Positions 16,814-25,055 of a DNA stretch of 34,048 nt are shown here, in pieces. Source of the stretch: Bacteroidota bacterium (GTDB lineage: Bacteria; Bacteroidota; Bacteroidia; Chitinophagales; Chitinophagaceae). Each line of letters begins with the position of its first letter. Position 1 is the first letter of the stretch. The translations under genes were made by a program, and so were the position numbers. The DNA lies in NCBI GenBank assembly GCA_013289175.1, contig JABDAN010000030.1, forward strand, positions 1 through 34,048, given 5' to 3'. Below the pieces are notes generated by a model. It made no database searches, was not told where the DNA came from, and worked only from the letters and a program-made list of their open reading frames with translations.

Positions 16814-17989
16814 ATGAAAAAATTAATAGGGACCCTCCTGATTTTTGCTTGTCTTGTTTTGTCTTGCAACCATGCCGACACCGGCCAGTTTCAAATAAAA
16901 CTTACTTACAAGAACCTGGATAAAATGGCCAATCCGCAAAATGCGGGCAAATCAGACGGATGGGTTTTCCTGGAAGAAATTGTTTATGCCAAAACCCAGG
17001 CACCGGTTATCGTGGATTCGCAAAAAACTTCAGGTACTTCGGGCAGTCTGGTCTTTAAAGCGAAGAGCAAATCGGAGGGAATTTTTGAGCTGGTATTTGG
17101 TGAAAACATTTTGGCCATTCCCGTCATCAACGATGCGCCGGATATCCAAATCGATGCGGATCTTTCTAAGACCGATAATTTTTATACCGTATCGGGTTCA
17201 CCTGCCAGCCAGCAGCTTCAGGAAGTACTGACCGCCGTCGGGAAAAAAAATTATGAAATTACTTCCGCCTTTAACGAACTCGACAGCCTCAAAAAAATGG
17301 ATGCACCCGATAGCCTCCTGGTGGCCGCCAACAATACAAAAAATTCTGCCATTGCCCAGTTGAACGCTTATCTCAAACAGTTCATCCAGACCACCCCCAA
17401 TGGTACCTTGGCGGTGCTGGCTTTGGGATGGGCATCCAGAAGTTTTCCGCCGGCTGAAATGGACAGTGCCCTAAAAAACCTGAAGGGGCGATTTCCGGGA
17501 AATACTTTTTTAGCCGATATGGAGAAGGCAAGCAATGCCCAGCAACAGCCTGATCAGACGGCCGGATCCCTCTGGGTTGGGAAAACGGTTCCTGAACTGA
17601 CTATGCCGGACGTAAATGGAAAAGAAGTTTCTATTTCATCCTTCCGGGGCAAATACGTACTCGTTGATTTTTGGGCAAGCTGGTGTGGTCCTTGCCGGGC
17701 CGAAAACCCAAATGTGGTTAAAGCTTACAACGAATTCAAGGGCAAGAATTTTACCATCCTGGGTGTTTCCCTGGATAAGGAAAAAGATCCCTGGAAAAAA
17801 GCCATCGCCCAGGATCATCTTTCCTGGACACAGATGAGTGATCTAAAATACTGGAACAGCCAGGCGGTAGAAACATTCGGGTTCCAGGGAATTCCTTTTA
17901 ATGTACTGGTCGATCCATCGGGCAAAGTCATCGGGGAGTCCCTGCGCGGCGAAGAACTGGATGCAAAACTCAAACAGGTCTTAAACTGA
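16814..17989 (+). CDS. TlpA-like lipoprotein thiol-disulfide oxidoreductase
   Basis: Probable membrane-anchored periplasmic thioredoxin. The 391-aa product has a lipoprotein signal peptide with lipobox LVLSC (C18). Residues about 25-120 look like the DUF4369 beta domain common in Bacteroidota, followed by a helical middle region. A TlpA/AhpC-TSA thioredoxin fold starts near residue 255 (WVGKTVPELTMPDVNGKEV), with the active site WCGPC (C291 and C294) after VDFWAS and the cis-proline region GIPFNVLVDPSGKVIG. Both catalytic cysteines are present, so redox activity is expected; substrates are unknown. It starts 18 bases after gatB and may share its transcript. Its 3' end overlaps the convergent RND gene by 9 bases. 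Confidence 0.92.
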   Translation: MKKLIGTLLIFACLVLSCNHADTGQFQIKLTYKNLDKMANPQNAGKSDGWVFLEEIVYAKTQAPVIVDSQKTSGTSGSLVFKAKSKSEGIFELVFGENILAIPVINDAPDIQIDADLSKTDNFYTVSGSPASQQLQEVLTAVGKKNYEITSAFNELDSLKKMDAPDSLLVAANNTKNSAIAQLNAYLKQFIQTTPNGTLAVLALGWASRSFPPAEMDSALKNLKGRFPGNTFLADMEKASNAQQQPDQTAGSLWVGKTVPELTMPDVNGKEVSISSFRGKYVLVDFWASWCGPCRAENPNVVKAYNEFKGKNFTILGVSLDKEKDPWKKAIAQDHLSWTQMSDLKYWNSQAVETFGFQGIPFNVLVDPSGKVIGESLRGEELDAKLKQVLN

Positions 17990-20329
17990 CGCTGGGTTTT
18001 GGATGACATGATTTTTTTTGCGGCTGATGGAAATGAGCAAAGCCGGCAAAAATATCAGGTTGGTCATCGTTGCCATCACCAGGGTCAGCGAAGTAAGCCA
18101 ACCCAATGCCTGGGTTCCTCCAAAGCCACTGAAGCAAAAAATGATAAAACCGGCGATCAACACCAGTGAGGTATACACAATAGAGATGCCGGTAGAATGA
18201 ATGGTTTTGATGACCGTCGTTTCCACCCCTTCTGATACAAGGCTATCTTGTTTGTAATTCACCAGGAAACGGATGGTGATGTCGATGGCAATGCCCAGTG
18301 CTATGCTGAATACCAAAACGGTGGAAGGTTTTAGCGGGACACCGGCCCAGCCCATGACCCCGGCCGTAATCACGAGCGGTATAACATTGGGCAACAAGGA
18401 GCAAACCAGGATCCTCAGACTTCGGAATAAATACAACATGCAGGCGGCAATCAGCAGAAAAGCCCACAGCACGCTTTGTTTCAATCCACTGATGATAAAA
18501 GAACTGCCTTCCAGAAAAGTTACGGTCGTGCCGGTGAATTCAACGCGGTAGTGAGCCGTATCAAACAAAGCCGTAGTACGCTCTTTCAGCTTGGCCAACA
18601 GGATGGGAAGCTGGATGCTGCCGATATCGGCCATGTTCACACTGATCCGAAGAATTTGTTTGTTGCTGTCCAGAAAACTGTTGGCCAGTTTCATTACTCC
18701 GCTGGATCTGTGATTGCTGTCGGGTTTCATGTTCAGGTATGGCGCCAGAAAGGCGATATCCAGCTCATTGGGCAATCCATAATTCAGGCTGTCGTTGTTA
18801 TAGTAGGATTGCCGGACGAACTTTAGCAGTTCGATCATGGAGATCGGTCTGGCCATCACGGCACTGGAATCAATGTAGCGCGAGAGCTGGTCTATCTTGG
18901 TGAAGTTGCCCAGCATGTTGGCCCGTATTCCATTTTTTCTTTTGGTATCAATGAGAATTTCAAGCGGCATGACGCCCTTGAAATTGTTTTCAAAAAACTT
19001 CAGATCCGTATATACCGGATCGGTCTTTGGAAGATCGTCCAGAATATAGGATTCAGAACGCAGTCTGGTCATGCCGGTAATGGAAATGGCCAGAAGGACG
19101 GCCGTCGTAATGAAAATTATTTTTTTGTGGTAGAGTGTCCAGTTTTCCAGGGTGTCAAGCAAAGAAGTGAGCCATTGGTTGGTGAGATATTTCATGTGCC
19201 GGGCCGAGGGATCGGGTAACAAACTGAGCACCGCTGGAATCAGGATGATAGAAATCAAAAACAGCAACATGATGTTGATTCCCGCCACCACGCCAAATTC
19301 TTTTAAGATGGCACTCTTGGTCAAAGCAAATACCCCAAATCCAATGGCGGCTGCGATATTGCAAAACAAGGTGACGATGCCCATTTTTCGGATCATCTCA
19401 AACAGGGCTTTGTTTTTTTCACCGGTTTCGCGAAAGGAGGTATGAAATTTATTCAGAAAATAAATGCAGTTTGGAATGCCGATGACAACAATAAGCGGCG
19501 GAATCAGGGCATTGAGCAGGGTGATCTTGTAACCGAATAAATGCATGGTCGCCAGGCTGAATACGACACCAATGATGACAACAGCCAAGGACAGGAACAT
19601 GTTGCTCAGACTCCGGAAAAAAATCAGCAAAATGAGGGCCGAAAGCAAAACAGATCCCAATAAAAACCATTTCATTTCGGTGGCTACCTTGGTTGCCATA
19701 TTTGTCCGGATCAGGGGAAGACCACTAAAGTGCATGTCCAGTTTATGGGCCCGCCCAAAATCATCTCCGGCTTGGACGATCGCTTTGACTACGCCGCTTC
19801 TCGCCGCCGAATTCATGATCTCTTTGTTGACGGTAACGGCCATCAAATAGGATCGGGTGCTGGGATTATACAATAGTCCACGGTAAAAGGGCAGGTTTTC
19901 AAATGTTCTATGGGCTGAATCCAGTGCCGGCTGACTTTCATAAGGCGCCTGGAAGATGGGGCGGGGAATGAGTTTTTCTGTCAGGGGATTTTTAACCAGC
20001 AGGATGGCATCGGGAATACTCAAAACCTGTTCTACTCCTTTAACCTTCTTCAAATTTTTGCTCAACTGCTGGTAGTCGTTGAAAACATCCTTTTGAAACA
20101 ATTCTTCTGTTTTCACGCCGATCACCAGCAGATTGCCATCGTCTCCAAAAGTTTTCAGAAAGTTTTGATAGGCCAGGTATTTGGGATTGTCAGTGGGGAT
20201 CGCCCGGGTATACTCGTAACTCAGTTCAACCTTAGAAGCTTCAAAGGCCGCAAAAACTAAAACGGCTGCCAGGATCCCGAGCAGGGGCAACCGGAATTTT
20301 AATACAAAAGCAGCTACACGTCCCCACAT
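17981..20329 (-). CDS. RND/MMPL-superfamily exporter
   Basis: Large inner-membrane transporter of 782 aa from the ATG at 20329; the open frame reaches back to 20428 but those residues are not membrane-like. The protein shows the duplicated RND layout: one helix (about residues 10-28), a large periplasmic loop, five more helices, a helix starting the second half, another large loop and five helices. The second half contains SIALGIAIDITIRFLV, matching the conserved charged TM4 of MMPL proteins. No membrane-fusion or outer-membrane partner is nearby, so it resembles the stand-alone COG1033-type predicted exporters (lipid or hopanoid-like cargo) rather than a tripartite drug pump. Substrate unknown. 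It is divergent from recO (83-base gap) and overlaps the TlpA gene tail-to-tail. Confidence 0.85.
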   Translation of the reverse strand: MWGRVAAFVLKFRLPLLGILAAVLVFAAFEASKVELSYEYTRAIPTDNPKYLAYQNFLKTFGDDGNLLVIGVKTEELFQKDVFNDYQQLSKNLKKVKGVEQVLSIPDAILLVKNPLTEKLIPRPIFQAPYESQPALDSAHRTFENLPFYRGLLYNPSTRSYLMAVTVNKEIMNSAARSGVVKAIVQAGDDFGRAHKLDMHFSGLPLIRTNMATKVATEMKWFLLGSVLLSALILLIFFRSLSNMFLSLAVVIIGVVFSLATMHLFGYKITLLNALIPPLIVVIGIPNCIYFLNKFHTSFRETGEKNKALFEMIRKMGIVTLFCNIAAAIGFGVFALTKSAILKEFGVVAGINIMLLFLISIILIPAVLSLLPDPSARHMKYLTNQWLTSLLDTLENWTLYHKKIIFITTAVLLAISITGMTRLRSESYILDDLPKTDPVYTDLKFFENNFKGVMPLEILIDTKRKNGIRANMLGNFTKIDQLSRYIDSSAVMARPISMIELLKFVRQSYYNNDSLNYGLPNELDIAFLAPYLNMKPDSNHRSSGVMKLANSFLDSNKQILRISVNMADIGSIQLPILLAKLKERTTALFDTAHYRVEFTGTTVTFLEGSSFIISGLKQSVLWAFLLIAACMLYLFRSLRILVCSLLPNVIPLVITAGVMGWAGVPLKPSTVLVFSIALGIAIDITIRFLVNYKQDSLVSEGVETTVIKTIHSTGISIVYTSLVLIAGFIIFCFSGFGGTQALGWLTSLTLVMATMTNLIFLPALLISISRKKNHVIQNPASV

Positions 20330-20412
20330 AATAATTTGATTTTTATGAATCTCTAGCCTTCGCCCGGCAAAGAAACTTATTTTAACCGAATTTCGCCGGA
20401 ATCGCTTTTGAC

Positions 20413-21153
20413 ATGGTTCACAAAACAAAAGGCATCGTACTGCGCATGGTCAAATACGGCGAAACCAGTATCATCGTTACCATACTCACGGAACTTTTCG
20501 GTGTACAGGCTTATCTGGTCAATGGTATCCGGACGCTTTCTAAAAAAGGTGCTTCCAAAGCGGGTATGTTTCAACCTACCGCCCTGCTGGATCTGGTCAT
20601 TTACCACCAGGAATCCAAGAACCTGCAGCGTTTAAAGGAGTTTACCTGGAGCCATTTGTATCAGCATGTTTTGTCCGACGTGGTGACCCATTCGGTCGCT
20701 TTGTTTATGATCGAATTATTGCAAAAATGTCTGAAGCAGCCCGAAACCCATGCCGAACTGTACTATTTCATGGAGGACGCGCTCATGGGTTTGGATCGGG
20801 CTGACCAGAAGATACAAGCAAATTTTCCCTTGTTTTTTTCCCTTCACCTGGCCGGATTTTTCGGCTTGCGGATCGATGACAATTATTCTGTGAAAAAAAA
20901 TTTTCTGGATCTGCAGGAAGGATATTTTACTGCCGAGAAACCGGCTCATCCCCATTATCTCCCAGACCCCCTCAGCGAGATCTGTTCTCATTTGCTGAAA
21001 ATCATGGATCCCGCAGAACTGGCTGATCTGCCGTTGAACAAAGAAAAAAGAAGGATGCTGCTGGCGGCGTTTGAAGATTTTTATTCTCTTCATATTTCAG
21101 GGTTTACCCCATTGAAGACCCTGCCTGTTCTCAGAACCCTGCTGGAAGGTTGA
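20413..21153 (+). CDS. recO: DNA repair protein RecO
   Basis: Recombination mediator that, with RecR and RecF, loads RecA onto SSB-coated single-stranded DNA and anneals complementary strands. The 246-aa protein starts MVHKTKGIVLRMVKYGETSIIV, the family's N-terminal OB-fold opening, continuing VTILTELFGVQAYLVNGIR, followed by a helical C-terminal domain. No CxxC zinc cluster is visible, unlike some RecO proteins. Length is normal. It begins at the ATG at 20413, divergent from the RND gene, and converges on the amidohydrolase gene with 17 bases between stops. Confidence 0.9.
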   Translation: MVHKTKGIVLRMVKYGETSIIVTILTELFGVQAYLVNGIRTLSKKGASKAGMFQPTALLDLVIYHQESKNLQRLKEFTWSHLYQHVLSDVVTHSVALFMIELLQKCLKQPETHAELYYFMEDALMGLDRADQKIQANFPLFFSLHLAGFFGLRIDDNYSVKKNFLDLQEGYFTAEKPAHPHYLPDPLSEICSHLLKIMDPAELADLPLNKEKRRMLLAAFEDFYSLHISGFTPLKTLPVLRTLLEG

Positions 21154-21170
21154 GGTTTCTTTTTTTTGGT

Positions 21171-22343
21171 TCACAGGATCCTCCGGCTTTGACTGCCTTC
21201 GTGCAATTCCCCCTGGTCGGTGGATGGGATCAGAACGACTCCCGGTTTTTTACCCGCTGAGAAATCACCCAACTTTCCTTCCATCGACAAAGCGCTTGCC
21301 CCATTGGAAGTAGCCCATCTGAGCATTTCTTCGGTAGAGACGGAGGGAAAGTATTTTTTGATCGTTTTCATCTCATCCAGCATATTCAGTGTCTCATTGC
21401 TGGCCAGACTATCGGTACCCAAAACCAGGCGGGCCTTTTTTTTCAAAAACATAGGTATATCCGCCAGACGGCCTTCGATGTATAGATTGGCGTTGGGACA
21501 CAGGCAAAAGAAAATTGGGCTGCCGAAGTTTTGGGCCAGGTCCAAGTCCTTTTCTTCCATATAGGTATTGTGCACCAGCAGCAAACGGGAAGCTCCTTTC
21601 AACTTGGGTAGAAAATAAGATAGACTGGTGGTGCCGGGTGCGTTAAAATGGCCGGTGTCCATTTTCATCCGCTCATACATCTTGACCAGGTCGCCTTTTT
21701 TTTCAAGGAAAAATTCATTTTCCGCTTTCGATTCCTGGTTATGAATGGTGATGGTCTTGTGCTGGAATCCAGGGGCAAGCAGCATCCACAAGCGGTCGGA
21801 AACCGAATAGGGTGCATGCGGACTGAGGGATATGTTTTTTTGGCCCCGTTCATCAAAGAGTATGGCCAGTTTCTTTGCGGCTTCATAACGACCTTCGGCC
21901 TGGTCTGGAACCCAGCCCAGTAATTCGATAAAATTGTAATAGTCCAGGCGCCCTGCCGATTTTGCTTCCAAGCTATCAGGCCCATTGCAAATATCTCCGA
22001 CCGCCACTATTCCAGCATCCATCATCTGTGTTTGGGCAGCACGCATGGCTTCTTGGATAATCAGTTCAGTCTTCTGGCGGGATTGGACGACCGATAACAC
22101 AAAATTGACCAGGCCCTGTTTTGGCGCGATCAGACCCTTCAGGTGGCTGAGTTCCAAATGGCAGTGACAGTTTACAAAACCCGGTGAAATCAAACCCGGC
22201 AGTACTTCCCAGTCGCTGCCTGCCTGGCTTTCGTCGACAATGTCTGCAATCCTTCCGTCGCTATGGCAAACCAATACCGGACGACCCATCCTGAATTTGA
22301 AACCATCAAACAAATAGTCCGCTTTGAATTTCCGATAACTCAT
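21171..22343 (-). CDS. Metal-dependent amidohydrolase (ATZ/TRZ, COG0402-like)
   Basis: Zinc- or iron-dependent deaminase/hydrolase of 390 aa. Metal ligands and catalytic residues fit the family: H60 and H62 (NCHCHLELSHLKG), H201 with catalytic E204 (HNQES), H258 (VHNT) and D311 (GTDSLASN); SPHAPYS near 174-180 lines the substrate pocket. Related proteins deaminate guanine, cytosine, S-adenosylhomocysteine or aminodeoxyfutalosine, or dechlorinate triazines, and the motifs alone do not decide. The ELSHLKG wording recalls aminodeoxyfutalosine deaminases of the futalosine menaquinone route, but no other menaquinone gene is present, so I leave it unnamed. It converges with recO and is divergent from prfA with a 41-base gap. 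Confidence 0.85.
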   Translation of the reverse strand: MSYRKFKADYLFDGFKFRMGRPVLVCHSDGRIADIVDESQAGSDWEVLPGLISPGFVNCHCHLELSHLKGLIAPKQGLVNFVLSVVQSRQKTELIIQEAMRAAQTQMMDAGIVAVGDICNGPDSLEAKSAGRLDYYNFIELLGWVPDQAEGRYEAAKKLAILFDERGQKNISLSPHAPYSVSDRLWMLLAPGFQHKTITIHNQESKAENEFFLEKKGDLVKMYERMKMDTGHFNAPGTTSLSYFLPKLKGASRLLLVHNTYMEEKDLDLAQNFGSPIFFCLCPNANLYIEGRLADIPMFLKKKARLVLGTDSLASNETLNMLDEMKTIKKYFPSVSTEEMLRWATSNGASALSMEGKLGDFSAGKKPGVVLIPSTDQGELHEGSQSRRIL

Positions 22344-22351
22344 GGTTCAGT

Positions 22352-22359
22352 TAACTTTG
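22352..22359 (+). promoter_or_regulatory. Candidate -7 box for prfA
   Basis: TAACTTTG is an exact TAnnTTTG match, 25 bases before the prfA ATG and inside the 41-base gap shared with the divergent amidohydrolase. A TTTG at 22323-22326 lies upstream with 25-base spacing, slightly long. Confidence 0.4.
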
Positions 22360-22384
22360 CAGCAATATAAATTTTTCGCAGGTT

Positions 22385-23449
22385 ATGATAGATAAACTCG
22401 ATGCTATCCGGGCAAGATTCGACGAACTGGGCGTTGCGCTGACCAACCCGGCCATCGTAAATGACAACAAGAAATTCAGTACAACGAGCAAAGAATACCG
22501 CAGCTTGGAAAAAATTGTTCATTCCTACGATCAGTATCGTAACCTGCTGGATGACATTGCCTTTAACCGGGAAGCACTCAATGGAGATGATGAAGAATTA
22601 CGGGAACTGGCCAAGATGGAAACTTCAGCACTGGAAGAAAGAAAATTGACCATGGAAGCCGACATCCGGCAACTGCTGATTCCCAAGGATCCGCAGGACG
22701 AAAAAAATGCCATCATTGAAATCCGCGCGGGTACGGGCGGAGACGAAGCCAGCCTTTTTGCGGGTGATTTGTATAGGATGTATATGAAATACTGCGAGAA
22801 AAGGGGTTTTCGCACGGCCTTGCTCAGTGAGAGCGAAGGAACGGTAGGAGGCTATAAGGAGGTCCAGTTGGAAGTGACGGGGGAGGATGTGTACGGTACG
22901 CTGAAGTTTGAAAGCGGTGTACACCGGGTACAGCGGGTGCCGGATACCGAACAGAGCGGCCGCGTTCATACCAGTGCGGCTACGGTCGCCGTCATGCCGG
23001 AAGCTGAAGAAGTAGATTTCGAACTCAATCCGGCGGACGTTAAAATGGAAACAGCCAGAAGCGGCGGTGCCGGCGGTCAGAACGTCAACAAAGTGGAAAC
23101 CAAAGTGATGCTGACCCATTTACCTACCGGCACGGTGGTCGTTTGTCAAACAGAAAGATCGCAGTTGGGAAACCGCGAAAAAGCCATGCAGATGTTGAGA
23201 ACCCGCCTGTATGAAGAACAGGTGAGAAAACAGGAAGAAGAAATCTCCAGACACCGCAAAAGCTTGGTTAGCACTGGCGACCGCAGTGCAAAAATCCGCA
23301 CCTATAACTTCCCCCAAGGCAGGGTAACGGACCATCGGATTGGATTAACAGTCTACAATCTTAGTGATGTACTCAATGGAAATATCAACGAATTTATTGA
23401 CGCCCTGCAGTTTGCCGAGAATGCTGAAAAAATTGCAAAACCTGCATAA
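22385..23449 (+). CDS. prfA: Peptide chain release factor 1
   Basis: Recognises UAA and UAG in the ribosomal A site and triggers peptide release. The 354-aa protein has the helical domain 1, the codon-recognition region [20 protein letters not shown] carrying a PxT-type tripeptide (PDT) rather than the SPF of RF2, and the catalytic GGQ at 230-232 ([15 protein letters not shown]). The C-terminal basic region has [24 protein letters not shown]. Both the tripeptide and the uninterrupted frame support RF1, not RF2. The ATG at 22385 is well placed behind a candidate promoter. The 359-base gap after it is described separately. Confidence 0.97.
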   Translation: MIDKLDAIRARFDELGVALTNPAIVNDNKKFSTTSKEYRSLEKIVHSYDQYRNLLDDIAFNREALNGDDEELRELAKMETSALEERKLTMEADIRQLLIPKDPQDEKNAIIEIRAGTGGDEASLFAGDLYRMYMKYCEKRGFRTALLSESEGTVGGYKEVQLEVTGEDVYGTLKFESGVHRVQRVPDTEQSGRVHTSAATVAVMPEAEEVDFELNPADVKMETARSGGAGGQNVNKVETKVMLTHLPTGTVVVCQTERSQLGNREKAMQMLRTRLYEEQVRKQEEEISRHRKSLVSTGDRSAKIRTYNFPQGRVTDHRIGLTVYNLSDVLNGNINEFIDALQFAENAEKIAKPA

Positions 23450-23808
23450 GATGACGCAATATTTCTACACTTCCGGGGCGAAGAAAAATTTTTAGTTGGA
23501 AGCAAAGGGTTTTATTTGGTAAATTCATTATAGTAATTCCTTAACAATCTGTCATTAAACCATTTTTAGTTTTGGGCGTTTAATATATACAGGCAAAGCA
23601 GAAAACAGGCAGCAGTCTTAAAAAATTGTTATTAAGAAATCGGAGTAGGTTTGGAGTTGTTTTGGCCTGTAACTTTACGGTGGTTCTTTAAAAATGATCG
23701 CAGCAGTAAAAAGAAAGATTGGCACTTGAATTGCCATAGAATTATTAAAAGTCTTTTCTATTTGACTTCACAAAAGCAGTCAATTTTCTCATAAGCAGTT
23801 AGTTTTGG
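23450..23808. other. 359-base AT-rich gap with inverted repeats
   Basis: The gap between prfA and the vanZ-like gene has no convincing reading frame. It holds a 7-base inverted repeat ATTAAAC/GTTTAAT (23554-23560 and 23578-23584), another CTTAA/TTAAG (23617-23621 and 23632-23636), a promoter-like TTTG-N16-TAACTTTA (23650-23677), and a GGCA/TGCC hairpin near 23721-23735. It leads into a strong terminator-like hairpin at 23814. No tRNA or known riboswitch fold was recognised. Confidence 0.5.
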
Positions 23809-23842
23809 TTACGGCCCCTGTTTCAACAGGGGCTTACTTTTT
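23684..23842 (+). ncRNA. Possible small RNA, class unknown
   Basis: Inferred from a promoter-like TTTG-N16-TAACTTTA ending at 23677 and a plus-strand terminator hairpin at 23814-23842, giving about 160 bases with no open frame. The -7 box ends in A instead of G. The 3' end would be antisense to the last codons of the vanZ-like gene. I recognise no known RNA family; prfA read-through ending at the same terminator would explain the hairpin equally well. Confidence 0.2.
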
Positions 23843-24216
23843 AAAATAACCAGCAGACCTCCTCCAGCGCCGATCGCATCGGCCATAATATCAAAGACAT
23901 CAAAATCCCGGTTGGGAATAAAATATTTCTGCACGTATTCCATCGCGATTCCAAACAAACAAGCAATGATAAAAATGACCAGGAATTTTCTGTTCAGGTT
24001 TTTATCTTCCGGCTGCTTGGATCCGTAATAAAAACCCCAGAAAAAAACGAAGCATCCAAACAAGATAATATGCACGTATTTATCGAACTGCGGGATTTTA
24101 AACTGCTGTTCATTGGGTAACATTTTTCCAGGCAGACACAGTAAGATTAAAATGAAGAGCGTCCAAAGAAGGGCGGGCAGGCGGTGGGAAAGAATGTTAT
24201 ACAGGAAACGGCGCAT
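23809..24216 (-). CDS. VanZ-like membrane protein
   Basis: Small integral membrane protein of 135 aa with about four hydrophobic helices. It carries the VanZ-family pattern: DKYVHIILFGCF in the second helix region, then AMEYVQKYFIPNRDFDVFDIMADAIGA, with the conserved Glu-x-x-Gln and Asp-Asp residues. VanZ itself gives low-level teicoplanin resistance in enterococci; the role of most relatives is unknown. In many Bacteroidota such a gene lies directly beside gcvH; here a sigma/anti-sigma pair sits between them. A TATCTTCG box ends 8 bases before the ATG. Its last codons form the plus-strand terminator hairpin. Confidence 0.85.
   Translation of the reverse strand: MRRFLYNILSHRLPALLWTLFILILLCLPGKMLPNEQQFKIPQFDKYVHIILFGCFVFFWGFYYGSKQPEDKNLNRKFLVIFIIACLFGIAMEYVQKYFIPNRDFDVFDIMADAIGAGGGLLVILKSKPLLKQGP
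23814..23842 (+). terminator. Rho-independent terminator after prfA / candidate small RNA
   Basis: GCCCCTG and CAGGGGC form a perfect 7-bp stem with loop TTTCAA, followed by TTACTTTTT. Only the plus strand has the T-run, so it stops rightward transcription. The hairpin lies inside the last codons of the oppositely oriented vanZ-like gene. Confidence 0.6.
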
Positions 24217-24224
24217 ATGGACAA

Positions 24225-24232
24225 CGAAGATA
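24225..24232 (-). promoter_or_regulatory. Candidate -7 box for the vanZ-like gene
   Basis: The minus strand reads TATCTTCG, one base from TAnnTTTG, within the 20-base gap between the anti-sigma stop and the vanZ-like ATG; it ends 8 bases before that ATG. It would let vanZ be expressed apart from the sigma operon. Confidence 0.25.
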
Positions 24233-24236
24233 AGTG

Positions 24237-25055
24237 CTAGCTGTCAACCTTGCCCATTACATACATGGCTTCCACGGTGGGGGTGGTGCTTCCGCCTTTC
24301 TTCTCAAGGGTAATGGCAAATGCTTCTGCTTTGGGAATTGTTTTAAGCTTGATGAAAGAGATTCCTTCGTTCAAATTGAACACACCAGCATCAACAGGTT
24401 TGCCATCCACAATGGCCCAGAGCTGGTATTCCTTATCCGACAAAGGTTTTGGTAATTGGTTGACCAAAAGATAAACATCTTTGGTATAGGTGTTCCAGTA
24501 AACGGTCGCCATGCTGGAAGGATCTGGACTGGTAGGAACACCCGGCAATTTTATAATGGCCATCAGGGGATTCATCATCTGGCCGAGATCCGATTCATAA
24601 GTTGACAACTTGGTCTGAAGTACCTGGTTTGCACCGGCGAGCTGGGCTTGCGCATCGACCAACTCCTTGTTCTGGACAATGGTTTTTTTATACTGCTCCA
24701 GTAAATAAAAGTTGAGGCCTACACTGGCAGCCAACAGGATCAGGGATGCTGCTGCCACATATTTGGTAAAACCGGTCCGTGGAACGAGTCGAGGTTTAGC
24801 AACCGGAATACGCGGGATGTTTTCTTCTTTTTCCATTCCGATTTCAGAGAAAATACGCGATTTTAGACCCTGGGGCGGATTTTTTTTACCTTCCAGGAGC
24901 CTTTCTTCCAATTGTATTTCAAAGGCGGTTCTGGCAGCCCTCACTTCGCTGTGGGCAGCACACATGCGTTCAAACTCGGCACTGTCTTCCGCAGAAGCGA
25001 TTCCCAGCACATAGCTTTCAACGATGCCACTTGATATGTAATCCTGTAGGTTCAC
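24237..25055 (-). CDS. Anti-sigma factor, RskA-like
   Basis: Probable membrane anti-sigma factor holding the adjacent ECF sigma factor inactive. The 272-aa protein has a cytosolic N-terminal helical domain (residues 1-75: SSGIVESYVLGIASAEDSAEFERM), one membrane helix (about 98-119), a periplasmic coiled stretch (about 120-155) and an RskA-type C-terminal domain with VYWNTYTKDVYLLVNQLP and KEYQLWAIVDGKPVDAGVF. No Hx3Cx2C zinc motif is seen. The start is GTG at 25055, directly after the sigma TAA with no spacer, so translation is probably coupled. The pairing is inferred from order and domain layout; the signal sensed is unknown. Confidence 0.87.
   Translation of the reverse strand: MNLQDYISSGIVESYVLGIASAEDSAEFERMCAAHSEVRAARTAFEIQLEERLLEGKKNPPQGLKSRIFSEIGMEKEENIPRIPVAKPRLVPRTGFTKYVAAASLILLAASVGLNFYLLEQYKKTIVQNKELVDAQAQLAGANQVLQTKLSTYESDLGQMMNPLMAIIKLPGVPTSPDPSSMATVYWNTYTKDVYLLVNQLPKPLSDKEYQLWAIVDGKPVDAGVFNLNEGISFIKLKTIPKAEAFAITLEKKGGSTTPTVEAMYVMGKVDS

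Noticed and set aside
20330-20428. N-terminal extension of the RND exporter to 20428
   Set aside because: It would overlap the recO start and adds a basic stretch before the normal first membrane helix.
23450-23808. tmRNA, 6S RNA, tRNA or riboswitch in the long gap
   Set aside because: No cloverleaf, no tag-peptide frame and no recognised aptamer core could be traced by eye.
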